NCBI GenBank assembly: GCA_947459295.1
Contig: CANHCY010000014.1
Coordinates: 1-44,234 of the forward strand
Source of the DNA: Chitinophagaceae bacterium
GTDB taxonomy: Bacteria > Bacteroidota > Bacteroidia > Chitinophagales > Chitinophagaceae
DNA: 44,234 nt
Direction: 5' to 3'
The translations under genes were made by a program, and so were the position numbers. The notes beneath the pieces are model-generated. The model worked only from the letters and a program-made list of their open reading frames with translations, had not been told where the DNA came from and did not search any database. Each line of letters opens with the position of its first letter. Position 1 is the first letter of the stretch. Positions 15,146 through 23,917 of this stretch are shown one piece after another.

Positions 15146-15781
15146 ATGGAAATTACAAAAGCCAGCTATTTGGTTTCAAGTCCTAGTTTTGACAAATGTC
15201 CAAAGCCTGATAGGCCCGAATATGCATTTATAGGACGCAGTAACGTAGGTAAGTCTTCTTTAATTAATATGATTACTGGCCAGAAGAGTTTAGCCAAAAC
15301 ATCTGGTACACCCGGAAAAACACAACTCATTAACCATTTTGAAATAGAGAGCACTCAAAAAGCAAAAGCACCAAGGAGCAAGTGGTTTATTGTTGATTTG
15401 CCTGGCTACGGCTATGCAAAAAGGTCTCAAACAGACAGAAGACGCTGGGAACAAATGATTGAAGGTTATTTCAAAAAAAGAGAAAACCTAGTACAAGTTT
15501 TTGTACTGATTGATAGTAGACATGGTCCTCAAAAAAACGATTTAGAATTTATTAGTCAATTGGATAGTTGGGGGATTGTATTTACACTCGTATTTACTAA
15601 AATTGACAAAGAAAAGCCTGGCGTAGTTAAAAGAAATATAGATAGCTTTTTTGCTGTCCTCAAAGAAAGTTGGCAATTTTTGCCCCGCCATTTTGTAACA
15701 AGCGCCGAGTTAAAAACTGGACGCCCAGAAATGTTAGCATTTATAGATACTTGCAATGAAGCTGCAGCAGCAGCGGAATAA
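15146..15781 (+). CDS. ysxC: Ribosome biogenesis GTPase YsxC/EngB
   Basis: Essential small GTPase acting late in 50S subunit assembly. From ATG 15146 it has 211 residues. G1 is GRSNVGKSSL (30-39), the switch region contains KTSGTPGKTQLINHF, G3 is VDLPGYGYAK and G4 is TKIDK. A start five codons earlier (15131) is a TTG inside the terminator's T-run and is rejected. A weak -7-like TTAACTTG (15135-15142) ends only three bases before the ATG, so this gene may be transcribed as a leaderless message immediately after the terminator. The ABC exporter follows 12 bp downstream. Confidence 0.96.
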   Translation: MEITKASYLVSSPSFDKCPKPDRPEYAFIGRSNVGKSSLINMITGQKSLAKTSGTPGKTQLINHFEIESTQKAKAPRSKWFIVDLPGYGYAKRSQTDRRRWEQMIEGYFKKRENLVQVFVLIDSRHGPQKNDLEFISQLDSWGIVFTLVFTKIDKEKPGVVKRNIDSFFAVLKESWQFLPRHFVTSAELKTGRPEMLAFIDTCNEAAAAAE

Positions 15782-15793
15782 TACTTTAGCATT

Positions 15794-17563
15794 ATGAAAT
15801 TACTCATTACATACTTAAAGCCCTATAAAGGGTTAGTACTATTAGCGTTACTACTTGCAGGTATTAACCAAACTTTTTCATTATTCGATCCTATGATTTT
15901 CGGTAAACTAATTGATCAGTTTGCCAATCATGCAAAAACCAATGCAGACGGAACTTTTAGAAGTGAAAATGAATTTATCAAAGGCATTATGGGTATGCTT
16001 TTTTTACTTGTAGGCACTGCGATGGTAAGCAGACTAGCAAAGGCTTTTCAGGATTATACCGTGAATGTAGTGATACAAAAATTTGGTGCTAAAATTTTTA
16101 CAGATGGACTGCAACACTCCATGCGCTTACCCTATCAAGATTTTGAAGACCAACGAAGTGGTGAAACGCTTTCCATCTTAACAAAAGTAAGAGCCGACAC
16201 CGAAAAGTTTATTGGATATGTCATCAATGTATTGTTTGGCATTATTGTTAGTGTAATATTTGTTTCAATTTATGCAACCAGACTACACTGGTCAATTGTA
16301 CCTATTTATTTAGGTGGCGCAATACTTATTGGTGCCGTCACCAATTTACTCAGTAAAAAAATAAAAGTAATTCAAAAAGCAATTGTTGGAGAAACCACTG
16401 CACTTGCGGGTACCACTACCGAAAGTTTAAGAAATATCGAACTTGTTAAAAGCTTAGGCTTAACAGACCAAGAAGTAAAAAGACTCAACACCAATACTTA
16501 TAAAATTTTAGGGCTTGAACTCAAAAAAGTAAAAAGTATTCGTTCGCTTAGTTTTATACAAGGGACACTTGTTAATTTTTTAAGGCAAGTGATCACTTTT
16601 ACGCTCATGTGGCTTATCTATAGAGATGTTTTAACAGTTGGCCAATTGATATCACTTCAATTTTATAGCTTCTTTATTTTTGGCCCACTACAAGAAATTG
16701 GTAGCATTATTTTAAGTTATAGAGAAGCAGAAGCATCGCTTCAAAATTTTCACAAACTAATGAGTCGTGAAGTGGAAGGAAGACCAGATCATCCAACCAC
16801 TGTTGGTGCAGTTCAAACCCTCGCCTTTTCTGGTGTTTCATTTCAGCACCAAAGCGCACAATTTAAGGCGCTTGACAATATCTCATTTGACGTTAAACTA
16901 GGGGAAACCATTGCCTTTGTGGGCCCTTCTGGTGCTGGCAAAAGCACCCTTGTTAAACTATTGGTGGGTCTTTACAGGCCTCAAAATGGACATATCGAAT
17001 ACAATGGCGCTAAAGAAAATGACATTGATTTTGAAGAACTTAGAAATCAAATTGGATTTGTCACACAGGATACACAACTGTTTGCAGGCACGATTAGAGA
17101 AAACTTAAGCTTCGTATTTCCAAATGCCACTGATGCCGAAATGATTATAGCACTTGAAAAAGCAAGTTGCCATTCTATTTTATCTAAAGCACAACAAGGC
17201 CTAGATAGTATTATTGGTGAAGGCGGATTAAAACTCAGTGGTGGAGAAAAACAAAGGTTGTCAATTGCGCGTGCATTACTCAGACATCCGCACTTACTTA
17301 TTTTTGACGAAGCAACGTCATCACTCGATAGTATTACAGAAGAAGAAATTACAAGAACCATTCATGCCATTTCTGAAGAGCGTGAACAAATTACAGTGAT
17401 GATTGCACATAGGCTCAGCACGATCATGCATGCAAACCGGATTTATGTATTAGAAAAAGGGCAAATTGTTGAAACCGGAACACATGAAGCACTTCTAGCA
17501 GATAAAGGACTTTATTATGCCATGTGGCGCCAGCAAATCGGAGAAAGAAAAGTTACGCGCTAA
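15794..17563 (+). CDS. ABC exporter, fused permease and ATPase (MsbA-like)
   Basis: Half-transporter of 589 residues working as a homodimer or heterodimer in the inner membrane. The N-terminal 320 residues form a six-helix type I exporter domain; the C-terminal nucleotide-binding domain has Walker A GPSGAGKST, Q-loop FVTQDTQLF, signature LSGGEKQRLSIARALL, Walker B LLIFDEATSSLD and switch His in MIAHRLST. All catalytic residues are intact. The substrate cannot be told; lipid or drug export is typical. It is in line with ysxC (12-bp gap) and converges on the DUF2721 gene with 10 bp between stops. Confidence 0.93.
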   Translation: MKLLITYLKPYKGLVLLALLLAGINQTFSLFDPMIFGKLIDQFANHAKTNADGTFRSENEFIKGIMGMLFLLVGTAMVSRLAKAFQDYTVNVVIQKFGAKIFTDGLQHSMRLPYQDFEDQRSGETLSILTKVRADTEKFIGYVINVLFGIIVSVIFVSIYATRLHWSIVPIYLGGAILIGAVTNLLSKKIKVIQKAIVGETTALAGTTTESLRNIELVKSLGLTDQEVKRLNTNTYKILGLELKKVKSIRSLSFIQGTLVNFLRQVITFTLMWLIYRDVLTVGQLISLQFYSFFIFGPLQEIGSIILSYREAEASLQNFHKLMSREVEGRPDHPTTVGAVQTLAFSGVSFQHQSAQFKALDNISFDVKLGETIAFVGPSGAGKSTLVKLLVGLYRPQNGHIEYNGAKENDIDFEELRNQIGFVTQDTQLFAGTIRENLSFVFPNATDAEMIIALEKASCHSILSKAQQGLDSIIGEGGLKLSGGEKQRLSIARALLRHPHLLIFDEATSSLDSITEEEITRTIHAISEEREQITVMIAHRLSTIMHANRIYVLEKGQIVETGTHEALLADKGLYYAMWRQQIGERKVTR

Positions 17564-17573
17564 ATTGCGGATT

Positions 17574-18017
17574 TTATTCTTTACCGAATTTCTTTTTAAA
17601 GTATTCAATCACAGAAGGATCTTCGAGCCCTTCCATATCACTCAGTTCTAGTTCTAGTGCTTTGGTACTTAATTGTATTTCTAAAAGTGAGAGTAGTAAA
17701 GAAGCAGAAAATGAAATTAGGCTGATTGCAAAAACAATATTTGCAGCTAACATAAACTGAACATAAATTAGGTACATACAAAGTATGCAACCTAAAAAAG
17801 TTACCACCCCTAATGCTTGCATATTTTTAATAAGCTTTAGGCGGTAGCGAAGGTTTTTTATTTGACCGTGTATGATATGTTTTTGTTCTTGGTTCTGGTA
17901 TTTATCATGCAAATTTCTCACCCTACTACTGAGTGCTAAAAACCTATTGGTATAAGCAAGCATAATTAAACTAATAGCCGGGAAAAGAAGGGCTGGTGTA
18001 TTAAAACTAATTTCCAT
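17574..18017 (-). CDS. DUF2721 family membrane protein
   Basis: A 147-residue inner-membrane protein with an N-terminal hydrophobic segment (about 8-25, PALLFPAISLIMLAYTNRF), a polar cytoplasmic loop with SSRVRNLHDKY, and two C-terminal helices (about 68-115). The RFLALSSRVRNLHDKY stretch and the overall layout fit DUF2721, a family of unknown function. A near-consensus -7 element TTACTTTG (18022-18029) ends four bases before the ATG, another possible leaderless start. Confidence 0.82.
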   Translation of the reverse strand: MEISFNTPALLFPAISLIMLAYTNRFLALSSRVRNLHDKYQNQEQKHIIHGQIKNLRYRLKLIKNMQALGVVTFLGCILCMYLIYVQFMLAANIVFAISLISFSASLLLSLLEIQLSTKALELELSDMEGLEDPSVIEYFKKKFGKE

Positions 18018-18021
18018 CCTA

Positions 18022-18029
18022 CAAAGTAA
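18022..18029 (-). promoter_or_regulatory. Near-consensus -7 element (TTACTTTG) for the DUF2721 gene
   Basis: One mismatch from TAnnTTTG on the minus strand, with only four bases to the start codon at 18017. Confidence 0.35.
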
Positions 18030-18049
18030 GCAAGAATTTTAACGTAAAC

Positions 18050-19627
18050 CTATTTGACTTTTAACATCGTATGAACCTGTTGTACAGACATGTTTTGTAA
18101 CCTCGCGTAATACACGCCACTAGGAAGGCTACCAGAATCAAATACAACCGTATACGTACCAGCAGCATAATCACGATCCGTTAAATTCGTGATCACGCGA
18201 CCTAACATATCCATCACCTGAATGAGGGTGTGACCGCCAGCGGTTTTAAATGAAATCACTGTTTTACTCGTAAATGGATTGGGATAATTATGCACTAAAT
18301 CCTCGCCCGACAAATTAACTGCTTTCTTACAAGCTGCTGCATTGACGAGTGGCAGTGTTTGAAAATTTTTGAGCATGATTTGCTGCAAATCGGTATCAGA
18401 AACGCAAAGCCAATTAGATAAAAGGGTTGCATACACACTTCTAAAATCAAATTCAAAAGGTACATTTTCGCCAACAGTAGCATTAGCACCAAATTTAGGA
18501 GTAGCCCCTAAAACACCAGGTATAACATTTTTTCCAAAAACAAATAATGGAGCAGCAGCACCATGGTCAGTACCGGAACTGCCATTGGATTTAACGCGTC
18601 TACCAAATTCAGAAAATGTCATACCCGCAACTCGATCATCTACACCCAAAAATTTAAGGTCTTTTTGGAAAGCCCTAATTGCATCACTCACTCTGCCCAA
18701 TAAAGTTGCGTGAGCACCCGTGGTTGTATCTGTGGCATTCACTTGAACCGCATGTGTGTCAAAGCCTCCAAAATTAACCATATACACGCGTGTTTTTAAA
18801 CCTCCTTTAATAAGTCTTGCAACAATTTTTAATTGATCTGCTAAAGAATTACTTGTTGGATAGGTCACTTGCGTTGGAACCTTGGCAGCAGCATCTTTTA
18901 TAATTGATGCATATTGTTGGGTTTGTTGCGCAACCATGCGCACAAAATTTAATTCCTTACCAGCGGGCGTATTAGGCGCTGTATCACGCACACCATTAAT
19001 TAAATTATAAAAACTAGACGTATTACTAATACTCATACCCATACTCACCGCAGGGCCTTGAAAGGTTAATGAGGTAGCAGAACCAATTTGAATCGCAAGC
19101 GGATCAGTCATGGATGCATTGGGATAGCCATTGGGGAAATTTGGAAACTCGGCATCCAAAAATCTGCCTGCCCAACCACTATTTACAACCATATTACTAT
19201 CACTTGCACTCATCCAAATATCGGTAGCTCTGAAGTGCGAAAAATTAGGTTGCGGATAACCCACAGACTGTACGATACTTAATTCTCCATCATTGTACAT
19301 CGCTTGAAGCCCAGTCATAGCAGGGTGTAAGCCTGCTTTAGTAACGCCTGATAATTTTAAAACTTTATCTTCAGGAATATAAATATTAGAACGGACATTC
19401 ACATAATTAGAAAAATTTTCGAGCGGGATGACTGTATTTAATCCATCATTACCTCCATTGAGTTGAATGATAACAAGTACATGGTCATTTTCTACGGCTG
19501 CTGGCAATAACAAAGACTGCGCAATAGGATCTTCTGCACCAAATGCCTTAAAAGAAAATCCACCCACTAGTGCTGGCATCACCACACCTACGGGGACTGT
19601 ATTTTTTAAAAAAGATCTTCGTTTCAT
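18050..19627 (-). CDS. DUF1501 protein with Tat-like signal and type IX sorting domain
   Basis: A 525-residue exported protein. The N-terminus MKRRSFLK followed by a hydrophobic stretch looks like a twin-arginine signal. The central part (about 45-400) is DUF1501, a sulfatase/alkaline-phosphatase-like family, with VIIQLNGGNDGLNTVIPL, FSHFRATDIWMS, VYMVNFGGFDTH, GMTFSEFGRRVKSNGSSGTDHG. The last 80 residues are a type IX C-terminal sorting domain (NYPNPFTSKTVISF, LPSGVYYARL, ending VHTMLKVK), so the protein is probably carried to the surface by the gldKLMN system encoded nearby. It is 12 bp downstream of the DUF1800 gene, its usual partner. The enzymatic role of the pair is unknown. The ATG is preceded directly by six C's. 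Confidence 0.93.
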   Translation of the reverse strand: MKRRSFLKNTVPVGVVMPALVGGFSFKAFGAEDPIAQSLLLPAAVENDHVLVIIQLNGGNDGLNTVIPLENFSNYVNVRSNIYIPEDKVLKLSGVTKAGLHPAMTGLQAMYNDGELSIVQSVGYPQPNFSHFRATDIWMSASDSNMVVNSGWAGRFLDAEFPNFPNGYPNASMTDPLAIQIGSATSLTFQGPAVSMGMSISNTSSFYNLINGVRDTAPNTPAGKELNFVRMVAQQTQQYASIIKDAAAKVPTQVTYPTSNSLADQLKIVARLIKGGLKTRVYMVNFGGFDTHAVQVNATDTTTGAHATLLGRVSDAIRAFQKDLKFLGVDDRVAGMTFSEFGRRVKSNGSSGTDHGAAAPLFVFGKNVIPGVLGATPKFGANATVGENVPFEFDFRSVYATLLSNWLCVSDTDLQQIMLKNFQTLPLVNAAACKKAVNLSGEDLVHNYPNPFTSKTVISFKTAGGHTLIQVMDMLGRVITNLTDRDYAAGTYTVVFDSGSLPSGVYYARLQNMSVQQVHTMLKVK

Positions 19628-19639
19628 GGGGGGATAATT

Positions 19640-21271
19640 TTAAACTAGTTGATACTCGGCTAGATTCATTAAATATTTTACGAGGTCGCGTATTTTAGTA
19701 CGAACCGATGTAGTATTTGCGGCATTGGTAGGCGTTGATATATATAAATCCCAAGCCTGTGTCCAATAAATGTCCAAGCTTTGACCATTTAATAAAATAT
19801 CTTTTTTAAGCTGCGCTTTTGATGCAGCAGATATATCTAGCCCCAATAATCGCTCTGTTAATTCGGAAATAAAAGCATTTGGATCGCCAGGATTTGAAAA
19901 TGTTCTAGCATATGCAAGTGGATCCAATTGAATTTTTTTACTATTAAAAGTATAGCCACTTACTAGCATGGTATCTGTAAATTGATTACGCTTGGGTAGC
20001 GTATCACTATTGATCCATACTTCATTGAATTGAGGCTCTTGGTAATACGCTTTCCATCCACTTACATCGGGAGGATCACCTAAATTTTGTTGCATATTAC
20101 TAAGCCAACTAACCATGTAATTATAAAATCCATAGTTGGTAAAATAATCTGTGTCGGGTTGAAAAACAATTTCAGACTCTCTGCAAAATCCAATCACCAG
20201 TTCGGCGGGACTTTTAATAACACAACCTCTAGACAATACATCAAAAAAATGTTCGCTTTTTAAAAGCATATCTAGTACCGGTAGTATTTCATAATTATTG
20301 GAGCGAAATAAATTAGCAAGAGGCGTAATTATATTTTGCTCTACTGTATCATCAATGTCATAATACACAAACCACCTGTAAAGCCTTCTACACATGTATT
20401 TCGCTACTTCTTGGGTGGCAAATATCATATTCAGTAAATCATCTAATTCCTGTTCCCCAGCAGCCGCTGAATTCCGACCAGTAATAACTGTATTATTATA
20501 AAAAGAAGAAAATGTTTTATTGCCACTGTCATGTCTTGATGCAGTAAAATAAGCACTAAGTGTAGTGGCATTGTTACGCCAGCCGGTCAATACTCTAGCT
20601 GCTGCTTTTACATCAGCTTCGGTATACAAAGAGTCTGGACCTTTGCCACAACAAAAAAGTTCTTGAATTTCACGCGCATAGTTTTCGTCGGGCGCTGTGA
20701 GGGTATTAAACTGTCCATTTAAATAGACCAGCATCCCCGGATCTAGGGTTATATTTTTTGTGAGTGTTTTGAAATTTCCTAGTGCGCTACTACGAAACAA
20801 ATGATGATGCTTGTAAACATACTGCGCATTACTTATATCATTTGTTTCTGTGGCAAAATGATTATGCCAAAAAAGCGTCATTTTTTCGCGAATACTGCGG
20901 TCTTGATTGATAAGATTTCCAACCCACCATTTTTTAAATGACGCCCGTCTATAACTAGCAATGGTTCCGTCATTGTTGATATCACCCACCCATGTACTCC
21001 CCGCTGCAATATTTGTGTCTGGAACAACCGTAGTAGCCGCTACTACATATTCTTTTACCGGAGGCGCCGGTAACGGCGCCGTAGGATTCAATAGTTCATT
21101 GACTACCTGCGTAACAGATTTACCGGAAAAATAAGCCATATCGGCTTTTGTGGCACCAAAAAGGGTTCTTCTCAATAAATGCCTGAGTTCAGATGGCCCA
21201 AAACTACCTGTAAATGGTTGTAAACCAGTGGTTGGCGGTGGAGTAAACTCGGTGAATCTGTTTTTTTCCAT
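19640..21271 (-). CDS. DUF1800 family protein
   Basis: A 543-residue protein of the DUF1800 family, with the family hallmarks LRHLLRRTLFGATKADM near the N-terminus, REKMTLFWHNHFATE (about 130-145), NENYAREIQELF-like PDENYAREIQELF, RVLTGWR and the C-terminal DPPDVSGWKAY region. No signal peptide or lipobox is visible at the chosen start, and no better upstream start was found, so its export route is unclear even though the DUF1501 partner is exported. The genes form a two-gene unit. It is divergent from an ECF sigma factor, 116 bp away. Function unknown. Confidence 0.9.
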   Translation of the reverse strand: MEKNRFTEFTPPPTTGLQPFTGSFGPSELRHLLRRTLFGATKADMAYFSGKSVTQVVNELLNPTAPLPAPPVKEYVVAATTVVPDTNIAAGSTWVGDINNDGTIASYRRASFKKWWVGNLINQDRSIREKMTLFWHNHFATETNDISNAQYVYKHHHLFRSSALGNFKTLTKNITLDPGMLVYLNGQFNTLTAPDENYAREIQELFCCGKGPDSLYTEADVKAAARVLTGWRNNATTLSAYFTASRHDSGNKTFSSFYNNTVITGRNSAAAGEQELDDLLNMIFATQEVAKYMCRRLYRWFVYYDIDDTVEQNIITPLANLFRSNNYEILPVLDMLLKSEHFFDVLSRGCVIKSPAELVIGFCRESEIVFQPDTDYFTNYGFYNYMVSWLSNMQQNLGDPPDVSGWKAYYQEPQFNEVWINSDTLPKRNQFTDTMLVSGYTFNSKKIQLDPLAYARTFSNPGDPNAFISELTERLLGLDISAASKAQLKKDILLNGQSLDIYWTQAWDLYISTPTNAANTTSVRTKIRDLVKYLMNLAEYQLV

Positions 21272-21387
21272 GGTAACAGGGGGGATTTACACTATTAATC
21301 GGGATTTAAATTACAGAATATATACGTGAATCTTACTCTTTTTCACCTTTTTTTTAACTAAATTAGAGTTACTATCAAACCAACTCA

Positions 21388-21966
21388 ATGACCGAGCAAG
21401 CTATAATTGCGGGTTGCTTACACAACGACGCTGCTGCACAAAGGGAGCTATTTAATTTTTATAGCCCAAAAATGCTTAGCGTTTGCTACCGGTTTGCACA
21501 AAACAGAGAAGATGCAGAAGATATGCTGCAAGAGGGGTTTATTAAGGTATTTACACAAATACATACGTTTCAAAACAAAGGTTCATTTGAAGGTTGGATT
21601 AGACGCATCATGGTGCATACCAGCATCAACTTTTTAAAAAAATATAAAAAATTTACAGAAAGTTTAGATTTAACAAGTGCAGAAAATTTGGAGGTAAAAG
21701 AAGAATCAATTGCTTCCATCATGCAATCTAAACAAGTTGTTGAATGTATTAGACTATTACCTATCGGCTACAAAACAGTACTCAATTTATTTGCAATCGA
21801 AGGATATAGCCACAGAGAAATTAGCATTTTGTTAGACATTGAAGAAAGCACAAGTAGAAGCCAATACACAAGGGCCAAAAATATGCTTTCAAATATTTTA
21901 ATTAAGAAAAGAATTATTGAAGCACCCAAAGAGAAATTTGAGTTGTTGTCGGTGATACAAAAATAA
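21388..21966 (+). CDS. ECF-type RNA polymerase sigma factor
   Basis: A 192-residue group IV sigma factor. Region 2 runs about 20-85 (LFNFYSPKMLSVCYRF, then DAEDMLQEGFIKVFTQI and the -10-reading GSFEGWIRRIMVHTSINFLKK). Region 4 runs about 115-175 (VVECIRLLPIGYKTVLNLFA, IEGYSHREISILLDI, SRSQYTRAKNML). There is no region 1 or 3 and no extra domain. The next gene begins 4 bp after its stop, a spacing typical of a sigma factor and its membrane-bound anti-sigma. No TAnnTTTG element was seen upstream, so it may use its own or another promoter type. Confidence 0.95.
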   Translation: MTEQAIIAGCLHNDAAAQRELFNFYSPKMLSVCYRFAQNREDAEDMLQEGFIKVFTQIHTFQNKGSFEGWIRRIMVHTSINFLKKYKKFTESLDLTSAENLEVKEESIASIMQSKQVVECIRLLPIGYKTVLNLFAIEGYSHREISILLDIEESTSRSQYTRAKNMLSNILIKKRIIEAPKEKFELLSVIQK

Positions 21967-21970
21967 TTAC

Positions 21971-23332
21971 GTGAAGCGGGTAGATATGGAAAAGAGGAAT
22001 CAACTAGATGCTTTTGAGGAGTTTATACTTGACGAGGTAAACGAGCACAAGATGTACCCATCTGGTCGTGTTTGGGACAATATACGCACAGAAGTACACG
22101 GGAATAGATCATGGCCAGCCCTTACTATCATTGCGTTAACGGTGCTTGTTGCACTAACCGTTTCTACTTTTATAGTTACACAAAAATCTGAACCAATTGC
22201 GCTTACAAGTAATATTTTAAAGCCAAAAAACAGTAGTCACGCAGTTGAAAAGCCTTTTACAACGTATCAATCAAGCGCACAAATTATTGCCTCAAAACCT
22301 AAGGCAATAGTAGTTGAACAGCGTATATCAAAAATGCCTGTACGCGTGTCTGAAGTAGCGCCAACAAAAAAAGCAGCAGACACGAATACCATCAATGATA
22401 TTGCTACTAATGCTTCTTTTACAAATGATGATTTATTTCCACAAGAATATAAAACCGTCGAAGCGGCAGCTACTATTTTAAGCAGTGATAGCGCAAATAA
22501 AATAAATAATATTTCTCTTTTGCCGGCACTAATACATAGCCAGGTTAATCATAGTTTTGAAATTGAAACTAATGCGATGACGCTAGCAAAAAAGAAGAAA
22601 TATAGTGTTCAATTTTATGCTACACCCTCTGCTAGTTTTAGGGTGCTAAGCGATCAAAAGGTAAAAGAGTTAATTCAACCATCACTCATTGCCATTCCAA
22701 TCAATTCCCCACTGGTTCAAACACCTACATTTAACCAAGCGGTTAGGCACAGGCCTGATATTGGATTAGAACTTGGATTTACACTTAATTATCCGGTTAC
22801 GCGTAAGTTGCAATTCAAAACAGGACTTCAGCTTAATATTAGACAATACCAAATTGACACCTATGAGTCAGGCGCCAATGCTGCTACCCTTGCATTAGTG
22901 AATGGCGGCAGGGTTCAAACGGTTTCAGTAATGTCGAGTTATACTAATAATGTTGGTTTTAGAGCCGCCAAGCTCAACAATAAAGTATACCAAATTGCCC
23001 TGCCGATTGGACTAGACTATCAGCTCGTTAGATTTAAGAAATTTGGCATTCACACTCAAGCAACTATACAGCCCACATACAATATCAATAAAAATGTTTA
23101 CTTGCTATCTACCGATTATGCTAATTATGCTGCCGGTAATGACTACGTGCGCAAGTGGAATATCAATACCAGTGCTGGCATTCAGTTTAGCTATCAAAAA
23201 GGAAATACCATTTGGCAGTTAGGACCACAAATTAGATACCAAACGCTGCCTACCTACAACAACCCATATCCAATTAAAGAAAATCTGATTGATTACGGAT
23301 TCCGAATAGGTTGGAGCAAACAGTTTAAGTAA
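21971..23332 (+). CDS. Membrane-anchored protein with C-terminal outer-membrane beta-barrel-like domain; candidate anti-sigma
   Basis: A 453-residue protein with an unusual layout. Residues 1-48 are polar, with an AFEEFILDEVNEHKM and SGRVWDNIRTEV stretch resembling the short cytoplasmic tails of Bacteroidota anti-sigma-like proteins. Residues 49-69 form one hydrophobic helix (PALTIIALTVLVALTVSTFI). Residues 70-205 are a Ser/Thr/Lys-rich linker. Residues 206-453 show alternating beta-strand patterns (YSVQFYATPSASF, LQFKTGLQLNIRQYQI, YQIALPIGLDYQLV, FGIHTQATIQPTYNI) and end in RIGWSKQFK, as in outer-membrane beta-barrels. No cleavable signal is seen. It starts 4 bp after the sigma factor. The anti-sigma role is inference from position and the tail. 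Confidence 0.75.
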   Translation: MKRVDMEKRNQLDAFEEFILDEVNEHKMYPSGRVWDNIRTEVHGNRSWPALTIIALTVLVALTVSTFIVTQKSEPIALTSNILKPKNSSHAVEKPFTTYQSSAQIIASKPKAIVVEQRISKMPVRVSEVAPTKKAADTNTINDIATNASFTNDDLFPQEYKTVEAAATILSSDSANKINNISLLPALIHSQVNHSFEIETNAMTLAKKKKYSVQFYATPSASFRVLSDQKVKELIQPSLIAIPINSPLVQTPTFNQAVRHRPDIGLELGFTLNYPVTRKLQFKTGLQLNIRQYQIDTYESGANAATLALVNGGRVQTVSVMSSYTNNVGFRAAKLNNKVYQIALPIGLDYQLVRFKKFGIHTQATIQPTYNINKNVYLLSTDYANYAAGNDYVRKWNINTSAGIQFSYQKGNTIWQLGPQIRYQTLPTYNNPYPIKENLIDYGFRIGWSKQFK

Positions 23333-23341
23333 TTTTACGGA

Positions 23342-23917
23342 ATGAAATCTTTAATTCTAGCATGTTTTGTTTGCATGATGGCCGCCGCCTGTAGTAACAC
23401 AAATGAAAAAATCGAACCAACAAATGTAGCAGCCGACACCACCAGCTTTTACCCTATCGCGTCTTATATTCAAAGTCAATTAAAATATTTTGACAGCATG
23501 CACGCGGATTATAGTGTTGTTACAACAGAAGGAATAAAAAAAGATAGTGCTACTGCTCAGTTGACACAAGTAATGCCAGTCATTCAGTCCTTTATCAACG
23601 CAGATATTAGTGATAGTATCCAAAAAAAGAATTACAAAGAATCAGTATTTAGAGATGCAGGGACAGCTAGTTTTAACATTAATTATACGCCTATCAATAC
23701 CCGTGTTCCGGTAAGAAATATTGACATACTAATGGATGAACAAACCTCAGTCGTTAAAAGAATATTTGTAAGAAAACAATACCTGAACAAAGACACCACA
23801 TGCACAGAGCAATTGAGCTGGAAAACAAATGAAGGATTTACCACGTCCATTAGTAAAGAAACGAATAACGGATTTTCACTCAACAAAACAATTACTGTTC
23901 GCGTTATACTTCCATAA
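23342..23917 (+). CDS. Hypothetical lipoprotein
   Basis: A 191-residue protein with a lipoprotein signal: hydrophobic start MKSLILACFVCMMAAACSN, lipobox AAAC with Cys17. The mature part has no family I recognise; it is mixed alpha/beta with a late beta-rich region (FNINYTPINTRVPVRNIDIL, then TCTEQLSWKTNEGFTTS). It lies 9 bp after the candidate anti-sigma gene and its TAA is followed immediately by the uvrC ATG, so all four genes may be one transcript. A role with the sigma pair is possible but unproven. Confidence 0.8.
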   Translation: MKSLILACFVCMMAAACSNTNEKIEPTNVAADTTSFYPIASYIQSQLKYFDSMHADYSVVTTEGIKKDSATAQLTQVMPVIQSFINADISDSIQKKNYKESVFRDAGTASFNINYTPINTRVPVRNIDILMDEQTSVVKRIFVRKQYLNKDTTCTEQLSWKTNEGFTTSISKETNNGFSLNKTITVRVILP

